Shown: positions 59,205 through 64,000 of the stretch, in pieces | Layout: each line of letters begins with the position of its first letter | Numbering within the stretch: position 1 is the stretch's first letter | IMG/VR virus record: IMGVR_UViG_3300042868_010004 | Location: 62,001 to 126,000 of that record | DNA: 64,000 bases | Strand: one strand, 5' to 3' | Source: a virus | Made by a program: the position numbers and the translations under genes | The notes under the pieces: generated by a model | What the model was told of the DNA's origin: nothing | What the model saw: only the letters and a program-made list of their open reading frames with translations | Database searches by the model: none

Positions 59205-60454
59205 GTGAACTACCTTGCCCTAAAGGGCCGTGACTTCCTGCTTCATAGACCCACTAACGCGAGTCTCCACAGGCTTAACTTTCCGACATTCCATCGGTAG
59301 TGAGGTTTTGCCCGAAAGCAAACCAAATTTTTTAATATTTATGGCCGCGTTTAAATCACGGTCATGCTTGGTCCCGCAAACGCAGGTCCAGTGTCTATCG
59401 GCTAGGGTTAAGCCATGATTAATTTCGCCACAGCTTGAACAAGTTTTAGAACTGGGTTCAAATCGGCCAATTTTAATCAGATTAATCCCTTTCCATTCAC
59501 ACTTGTATTTCAAAACTTCGTAAAACCGACCGATAGCGACATCTGACATTGCTCTGGCCAATTTCCGATTTTTCATAATGCCCTTTACATTCAAATCCTC
59601 AATACAAATCGTGTCCACTTGGTTATCGTTGACGATTTTTGCCGTGACTTGATGAATGTAATTATTCCGCTGGTTTGTTACTTTTTCATATTGTTTAGCT
59701 AGTTTGATTCGCGATTTGTCTCTGTTCTTGCTGTCCTTTTTCTTTCTTGAGTGCGAGCGGCTGAGTTTTCTTAGTTTTTTGAGTGATTTTTTAAGAAATT
59801 TATTATTTTCAAAGGTCTGCCCATTTGAAATTGTGAGAAAAGTTTTAATCCCGGTATCAATCCCGATGGCGCCGTTTTCGGTTATCGGTTTGAGTTCTGA
59901 TTTGCTATCGGGAGTTTCTACTAAAATTGACGCAAAATATTTGCCAGAAGGAACTTGGGAAATTGTGACCGTTTTGATATTTCCCTCAAAAGTTCTATGA
60001 AAATTGGCTTTAATTTTATTTTCTTTTGTAAATTTCGGTATTTGCAAGTATCCGGTTCCAAAATCGGCCTTGGCGTTTTGCGGGCACTGAAAGGAGTGGC
60101 TATTAAGTTTTTTGCTTTTAAATTTTGGGAAACCTTTCTTTTCTTTGAAAAATCTCTGAAAGGCATTATCCAAGTTCCTTGCCGCCATCTGCAAACACTG
60201 AGAATTTACTTCATTCAACCAAGAAAACTCTTGACTTGCCTTCAGTAAAGTGACACGATTCATTACATCAAAACAACTCAACTTTTCCCTCTTCTCATAT
60301 GCCTTTATCTTCTCTGCCAACCCCCAATTATACATCCAGCGAGCGCAACCAAAATGCTTTGCCAAAAGCACCTTTTGCTCTTGATTTGGGTAAATTTGGT
60401 ATTTAAACGCTTTTAACATCTTCCTATTTATGATTACATATTTTTCTTACAGAA
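59205..60454 (-). mobile_element. IS200/IS605-type TnpB element 2, inserted in a promoter
   Basis: The right end on the minus strand reads GCAGGAAGTCACGGCCCTTT then AGGGCAAGGTAGTTCAC, like the first copy. The left end is marked by GTTTTCAC then TTCTGTAAGAAAAA. Removing 59205-60454 joins TTGACAA to GTGAAAACAACTGTGTAAAAT, restoring a consensus promoter (TTGACA, 16 nt, TAAAAT). This supports the boundaries and the idea that insertion follows TTCAC on the minus strand. There is no tnpA. Confidence 0.75.
59220..60419 (-). CDS. tnpB: TnpB RNA-guided nuclease
   Basis: 399 residues, intact. RuvC residues: D188 (IGIDTGIKTF), E274 (CIEDLNVKG), D355 (HDRDLNAAINI). The zinc ribbon is complete (C327 and C330 in CSSCG; C346 and C348 in CVCG). 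The N-terminal part is the helical TnpB/OrfB HTH region. Its last codons (MKQEVTAL) lie in the guide-RNA scaffold region, shared with copy 1. Expected function: RNA-guided DNA cleavage favouring retention of the element. Confidence 0.9.
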   Translation of the reverse strand: MLKAFKYQIYPNQEQKVLLAKHFGCARWMYNWGLAEKIKAYEKREKLSCFDVMNRVTLLKASQEFSWLNEVNSQCLQMAARNLDNAFQRFFKEKKGFPKFKSKKLNSHSFQCPQNAKADFGTGYLQIPKFTKENKIKANFHRTFEGNIKTVTISQVPSGKYFASILVETPDSKSELKPITENGAIGIDTGIKTFLTISNGQTFENNKFLKKSLKKLRKLSRSHSRKKKDSKNRDKSRIKLAKQYEKVTNQRNNYIHQVTAKIVNDNQVDTICIEDLNVKGIMKNRKLARAMSDVAIGRFYEVLKYKCEWKGINLIKIGRFEPSSKTCSSCGEINHGLTLADRHWTCVCGTKHDRDLNAAINIKKFGLLSGKTSLPMECRKVKPVETRVSGSMKQEVTAL

Positions 60455-60469
60455 GTGAAAACAACTGTG

Positions 60470-60475
60470 TAAAAT
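60470..60475 (+). promoter_or_regulatory. Orphaned -10 box right of the TnpB element
   Basis: TAAAAT, formerly paired with TTGACA at 59198-59203 across the insertion (see element 2). The gene at 60506 lies 30 nt downstream and may have lost its promoter; GTGTAAAA (60467) overlaps this box. Confidence 0.5.
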
Positions 60476-60505
60476 TTTTTATTTTACTTGCGACCCTTTA
60501 TCCCC

Positions 60506-60808
60506 ATGGCTAAAATTACGAAAATCATTGAAAGCGGGGGATTCTGTCCATTCCAATTAGAAGCGCAAACGGAAGATGGTCGGATGATTTATCTCCGTTA
60601 TCGTGGCGGGCTTCTCCGCTGGGGTTTCGTCGGGAAGGACAGACTTACCCCGGACGAATACGAATTTTCAGCTCAGATAGGGGGCCAGTATGACGGCTCG
60701 GCAGACGATAAGGAATTTAAGGCCGCGCTGAAAGATAGTTTGGAATTCCCTGAGGGTTTTTCTTTTGAAGAGGATTTTCAGGCAGAACAAAAAGATGACC
60801 GAGAATAA
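60506..60808 (+). CDS. Hypothetical protein, related at its start to the 45600 protein
   Basis: 100 residues from the ATG; the longer frame starts with a TTG (60488) in the leader. Its N-terminus (MAKITKIIESGGFCPFQLEA) recalls that of the 45600 protein (IKIIETGGF). It continues with RYRGGLLRWGFVGKD and an acidic end. Function unknown. Its promoter appears to be interrupted by TnpB element 2. Confidence 0.6.
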   Translation: MAKITKIIESGGFCPFQLEAQTEDGRMIYLRYRGGLLRWGFVGKDRLTPDEYEFSAQIGGQYDGSADDKEFKAALKDSLEFPEGFSFEEDFQAEQKDDRE

Positions 60809-60811
60809 TTT

Positions 60812-61033
60812 ATGAAAGCCTACAAAATTGAATTAATCATAGTCGATCATGACGAAATCGGAGACCGAGAGGAAATCATCGGACCGATTGAAAACGCGAA
60901 CTATCCCAACGATTGCATCAACCCGCATGTCTTGTCTTTCCGTGAAGCCGACATTGGAGAGTGGTACGATGATCACCCTCTGAATGGTTCGGAAAACTAT
61001 GAAGCCTCTGTTGCAAAATATTTCCCTGAATGA
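60812..61033 (+). CDS. Small acidic protein of unknown function
   Basis: 73 residues, strongly acidic, beginning MKAYKIELIIVDHDEIGD. The last codons overlap the start of the next gene (ATGA at 61030). No family is recognised; a small strand-helix fold is likely. Confidence 0.55.
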   Translation: MKAYKIELIIVDHDEIGDREEIIGPIENANYPNDCINPHVLSFREADIGEWYDDHPLNGSENYEASVAKYFPE

Positions 61034-61524
61034 GCAAACCCCTAGTTCCAACTTTCAAGAAAACTCCAGAGCACGATCTTGTCTATACTCCGGATGACTT
61101 AGCCGAGAAGATCGTCCGGCATTTCAACCCGCGAGGTAGAATTTTAGAACCCTGCCGAGGCGGCGGGGCTTTCACGCGGGCGATGCCGAATGCAGATTGG
61201 TGCGAGATACAGGAGGGTCGAGATTTCCTAAGTTGTTCTGGCTTATGGGATTGGGCGATTACTAATCCGCCGTGGTCACAGCTAAGACCCTTTCTGAAAA
61301 AGTCAATGGAAGTTGCCGATAATGTCGTTTTCCTCTGTCTGATTAATGCGTTTTTCATGCGGGCAAGAATCCGTGATATGGAGCAAGCAGGTTTCGGCTT
61401 CCGCGAGATTGTTTTTCTGGACACCCCGAAAGCTCCATGGCCCCAGACCGGCTTCCAACTGGGCGCAATTTTCATTCAGAGGGGCGCGACTGGACCGGTT
61501 AAATTTAGCAAGTTGGCTGATTAA
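61030..61524 (+). CDS. DNA N6-adenine or N4-cytosine methyltransferase-like protein
   Basis: 164 residues. VYTPDDLAEKIVRHF (about 18-32) and ILEPCRGGGAF (about 38-48) form motif X and motif I, and ITNPPWSQ (about 77-84) is the NPPW catalytic motif IV. This is a minimal phage adenine/cytosine methyltransferase core without a target recognition domain. It may methylate phage DNA against restriction. Overlap with the small gene upstream indicates coupling. Confidence 0.75.
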   Translation: MSKPLVPTFKKTPEHDLVYTPDDLAEKIVRHFNPRGRILEPCRGGGAFTRAMPNADWCEIQEGRDFLSCSGLWDWAITNPPWSQLRPFLKKSMEVADNVVFLCLINAFFMRARIRDMEQAGFGFREIVFLDTPKAPWPQTGFQLGAIFIQRGATGPVKFSKLAD

Positions 61525-61527
61525 TTT

Positions 61528-61773
61528 ATGAAAGATAAGACAAAAACAATTCAGCAACACGAATGGCTCAACCAAGCGATTCAATACGGCCTTTCCGTCG
61601 AGCCTTTCGTTCCGGCCCGTCTGCCCTTGGTCGATCAAATACTGAAATTGCATTCAAAATGGGAGAAGAACGGCGGAGATAAACAAACCGGCCTTCTTAT
61701 CCTCCGTCAGGCAATCGGGGTGACCGAAATGTATAATACTCCAATTTACACGGTCGGGCAGAAGAAAAAGTAA
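61528..61773 (+). CDS. Small hypothetical protein
   Basis: 81 residues, helical, basic C-terminus (TVGQKKK). Not recognised. Starts 3 nt after the methyltransferase stop. It is followed by a promoter for the endonuclease gene. Confidence 0.5.
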   Translation: MKDKTKTIQQHEWLNQAIQYGLSVEPFVPARLPLVDQILKLHSKWEKNGGDKQTGLLILRQAIGVTEMYNTPIYTVGQKKK

Positions 61774-61803
61774 TTGACAAGAATAGAGAAAGGTTTATAA
61801 GAT
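61774..61803 (+). promoter_or_regulatory. Sigma70-type promoter, leaderless start
   Basis: TTGACA, an 18-nt spacer and TAAGAT. The -10 box ends 6 nt before the ATG at 61810, the same geometry as at 3977 and 46026. Confidence 0.72.
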
Positions 61804-61809
61804 AGAATT

Positions 61810-62643
61810 ATGCCCAAACTAGAAATACCGAAAGAAATTCTTTCCGAAATGTCCAAAGATTATAATAATGGTCTCTCTGTAGAGAAGCTGGTTTCTAAAT
61901 ACGAAAATAAATATACCGAATGGCAAATTCGTCGTCGCTTAGTTGAAAATGGAACTCCCATGCGCCATAGGGCGGCTCTTTCTAGAAAATATGACTTAGA
62001 TCAGCCCTTCTTTAATGTGATTGATACAGAGGAAAAGGCTTATTGGTTGGGGATGATGTTCGCCGATGGATCAATTTACTCCTCAAAAAAGGGAAAAATG
62101 TTTCATTTAACTTTGCAAGGAAGAGACTTGCACCATGTTAAAAAGTTTAAAAAAGCCCTAAAAGCAGAAGCGCCCGTTCACCATCAGAAAAAGAAAAATC
62201 ATTATGGTCTTTTTATTTGGAGCGGGTTACTTTACGACTCTTTGGAGCGAGCTGGATGCATAAGACAAAAAGGGGCCTATATTAGGCTTCCTAAAGAAGA
62301 TATTCTTCCCAAAAGTCTTGTCCGCCATTTTGTTCGCGGTTATTTTGATGGGAACGGATGTTTTTCTTGGAGTAGGTCAAATTTTAGGGTCGCTATCAGA
62401 ATAGTTTCCAATACTGATTTTGTTGCAGATCTAAAAGAGATTTTTACTTCTGAGGTAGGCGTCAAACATTACTACCATAAAGAGCCAGTAGAATATCAAG
62501 ATTATCCCGGCAGATACTATACAAATCTTGATTTCGGAACATATGAAGGGGCGCTTGGCCTATATCATTATATGTATGACAATGCGACTGTTTTCTTGGA
62601 GAGAAAGAAAGAAAAGTTTAACAAATTTATCAAAGAGTCATGA
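61810..62643 (+). CDS. Free-standing LAGLIDADG homing endonuclease
   Basis: 277 residues. Residues 1-60 include a helix-turn-helix-like part (a Lys-rich helix, then YTEWQIRRRLVENG). Two LAGLIDADG motifs, WLGMMFADG (79-87) and FVRGYFDGNG (174-183), make a pseudo-dimeric endonuclease. It is not inside an intein or intron. Its stop overlaps the ATG of the sugar dehydratase by 4 nt. It could be a remnant intein/intron-type mobility gene that has settled between phage genes. Confidence 0.8.
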   Translation: MPKLEIPKEILSEMSKDYNNGLSVEKLVSKYENKYTEWQIRRRLVENGTPMRHRAALSRKYDLDQPFFNVIDTEEKAYWLGMMFADGSIYSSKKGKMFHLTLQGRDLHHVKKFKKALKAEAPVHHQKKKNHYGLFIWSGLLYDSLERAGCIRQKGAYIRLPKEDILPKSLVRHFVRGYFDGNGCFSWSRSNFRVAIRIVSNTDFVADLKEIFTSEVGVKHYYHKEPVEYQDYPGRYYTNLDFGTYEGALGLYHYMYDNATVFLERKKEKFNKFIKES

Positions 62644-63686
62644 GTAAAATAATTATTTCAGCGGCAAATGGGCAAGACGGGTCAAATATGGTAGACTATC
62701 TACTTTCCTCAACGGATGACGAGGTGATAGGAACTATCCGTAGAACAAGTCAACCAATTTTAGAAAACCTAAAAGAAGCTATTGGTCATCCGCGCTTTCG
62801 TTTAGAGATGATGGATCTAAATGACGCCCATTCAATTGACGAATTAATCGCTAAGGAAAAACCTGATTATTTTATCAATTTCGGCGCGTCTGCTTTTGTT
62901 CCTGATTCTTGGAATTCGCCCGCAGCTTGCATGGAGACAAATGCAATTGCATTAATTCATATTTTAGAATCAGTTCGGAAACATAATCCTAAGTGCCGGG
63001 TATATTCGGCTGGCTCTTCAGAGCAGTGGGGGGATGTAAAGTATAGCCCGCAAGACGAAAAACATCCAATGTCTCCTCGTTCTATCTATGGCGTTTCAAA
63101 ATGTGCCGCATCCCTTATTTGTAAAATTTACCGTGAGTCGTATAATCTATTTGTAATTCATGGCATTCTGACAAATCACGAGGGTTTGCGCCGGCAGTAT
63201 CACTATGTTTCACGGAAGATTACTTCTAATGTAGCCCGAATTTATCATAAGGCTCAGAAAGATCAAAATTTCGAACCCTTGATTCTTGGTCAGTTAGATG
63301 CCAAGCGAGACTGGTCGGATTCGAGAGATTTTATGCGAGGGGTCTGGTCCATGATTAATCAGAGTGAGCCGAACGAATACATTCTTTCTTCCAACGAAAC
63401 CCACTCGGTAAGAGAGTTTTGTGAAATTAGCTTTCGGGAAGCTGGTTTTAGTGACTGCTGGTGGGAGGGAGAGGGCGTAAATGAGAAATATTTTTGGAAA
63501 AATCCTCAAGGAGAGAAGGTCGTTTTAGTCTCCGTTTCGGAAAAGTTTTATCGCCCGGCTGATGTCATGTTGCTCCAAGGGGATTCAACCTTAGCTCGAA
63601 AAAATCTTGGTTGGATTCCAGAAATTACATTTAATCAAATGGTTAAAGATATGGTGATGCATGATATTGAGCTATACAAAAGTTGA
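62640..63686 (+). CDS. gmd: GDP-mannose 4,6-dehydratase
   Basis: 348 residues, extended SDR. Residues 8-17 AANGQDGSNM form the nucleotide loop, SSEQW (126-130) the catalytic Ser/Glu, YGVSK (Y150, K154) the SDR pair, LGQLDAKRDW the substrate-binding NLDAKRDWG-like motif, and RPADVMLLQGD the C-terminal family motif. It converts GDP-mannose to GDP-4-keto-6-deoxymannose, the entry point to fucose, rhamnose, perosamine and colitose. In this phage it can feed the DegT-family enzyme at 47550 and the reductase at 51568. Confidence 0.9.
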   Translation: MSKIIISAANGQDGSNMVDYLLSSTDDEVIGTIRRTSQPILENLKEAIGHPRFRLEMMDLNDAHSIDELIAKEKPDYFINFGASAFVPDSWNSPAACMETNAIALIHILESVRKHNPKCRVYSAGSSEQWGDVKYSPQDEKHPMSPRSIYGVSKCAASLICKIYRESYNLFVIHGILTNHEGLRRQYHYVSRKITSNVARIYHKAQKDQNFEPLILGQLDAKRDWSDSRDFMRGVWSMINQSEPNEYILSSNETHSVREFCEISFREAGFSDCWWEGEGVNEKYFWKNPQGEKVVLVSVSEKFYRPADVMLLQGDSTLARKNLGWIPEITFNQMVKDMVMHDIELYKS

Positions 63687-63693
63687 TTCTGCC

Positions 63694-63722
63694 TTGACAA
63701 CTTAACCAAAACCAAAGACAAT
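63694..63722 (+). promoter_or_regulatory. Sigma70-type promoter
   Basis: TTGACA, a 17-nt spacer and GACAAT; the predicted start is about 2 nt before the ATG at 63731. The -35 region reads GATTCTGCCTTGACAAC, almost the same as that broken by TnpB element 2 (GATTCCGCCTTGACAAG). Confidence 0.5.
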
Positions 63723-63730
63723 CTTAACTT

Positions 63731-64000
63731 ATGGCCGACCAAAAACTCACACCAGAAATCGAATCCGTCCTCCGCGCCGCCCGAATTGAGGGGAACAAAC
63801 TTCATCTGGTTGGGCAGCTTAGTCCGAAGGAATATAAGGCAGTCAAAGAATTTTTATTGTTGGTCGGGGCTGTTTGGGATAAGAAGCAGAAGTGCCACGT
63901 TTTTTCGGGAGACCCTGCCAAGCTCATGTTTGCGATGGAGGAAGGCGAGGCGAAAGACATAAAGAAGAAAAGGCAGGCGTTTTACACCCCGCTTGATTTA
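63731..64000 (+). CDS. DNA methyltransferase-like protein, N-terminal part (runs off the window)
   Basis: 90 codons, open to the window edge. A Lys/Leu-rich N-terminal segment of about 75 residues ends in KKKRQAFYTPLDL, a YTP-type motif resembling the start of the methyltransferase at 61030 (VYTPDDLA). The catalytic NPP motif would lie outside the window. The N-terminal region (LHLVGQLSPKEYKAVKEFLL) is not recognised. Likely an adenine methyltransferase, pending the rest of the sequence. Confidence 0.6.
   Translation, partial: MADQKLTPEIESVLRAARIEGNKLHLVGQLSPKEYKAVKEFLLLVGAVWDKKQKCHVFSGDPAKLMFAMEEGEAKDIKKKRQAFYTPLDL

Noticed and set aside
1-64000. CRISPR arrays, tRNA genes, integron integrase, phage integrase
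   Set aside because: No repeat-spacer pattern, no cloverleaf and no tyrosine recombinase motifs were noticed on either strand. Degenerate copies could have been missed by eye.

Overview
The window looks like part of a large tailed-phage (siphovirus-type) genome. On the + strand there is a head-tail joining block, a major tail tube protein, two putative tail-assembly chaperones, a 2018-residue tape measure protein and about 14 kb of baseplate, adhesin and fibre genes. No contractile sheath, integrase, tRNA or host-type housekeeping genes are seen. Most genes lack a Shine-Dalgarno sequence. Several single genes have a sigma70-type promoter whose predicted start site falls on the start codon (leaderless mRNA). 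The host cannot be named from the sequence.

Layout: 1-4713 head-tail joining genes, tail tube and two small genes. 4714-10191 is a foreign-looking interval. It begins with a gene-free stretch rich in inverted repeats and a structured-RNA candidate (4758-5570). It continues with a cluster of integron attC sites and minus-strand gene cassettes (about 5621-10088) without an integrase, i.e. a CALIN-like array inside a phage tail module. One cassette encodes a zinc finger-Mrr nuclease-FtsK gamma fusion; others encode a small HExxH protein, two related small proteins and a truncated acetyltransferase. 10192-32074 holds tail genes, including a GC-rich island (22100-24411) with a glycine-rich adhesin and a BIG2 plus trypsin-like protease protein.

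32071-44592 lies on the minus strand. It contains glycosyltransferases, an SSB-like protein, a TnpB element, a sigma factor and a polymerase-palm-like protein. 44760-53622 (+) carries small phage proteins, glycosyltransferases, two methyltransferase-like proteins, a DegT-family enzyme with no PLP lysine and a sugar reductase. 53775-57863 is an adenosylcobalamin operon: an intein-containing class II ribonucleotide reductase, a [2Fe-2S] Bfd-like protein and a PduO-type cobalamin adenosyltransferase. 57942-64000 has a conserved phage-domain protein, a membrane-anchored coiled coil, a second TnpB element that splits a promoter, DNA methyltransferase-like proteins, a LAGLIDADG endonuclease and GDP-mannose 4,6-dehydratase.

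How it may fit together (inference): the phage makes its own deoxynucleotides with a B12-dependent reductase and supplies the cofactor-activating enzyme. It may build a 6-deoxy or 3,6-dideoxy sugar and attach it with at least seven glycosyltransferases. A recurring GTGTAA(A)C element upstream of structural genes may be the late promoter read by the encoded sigma factor.
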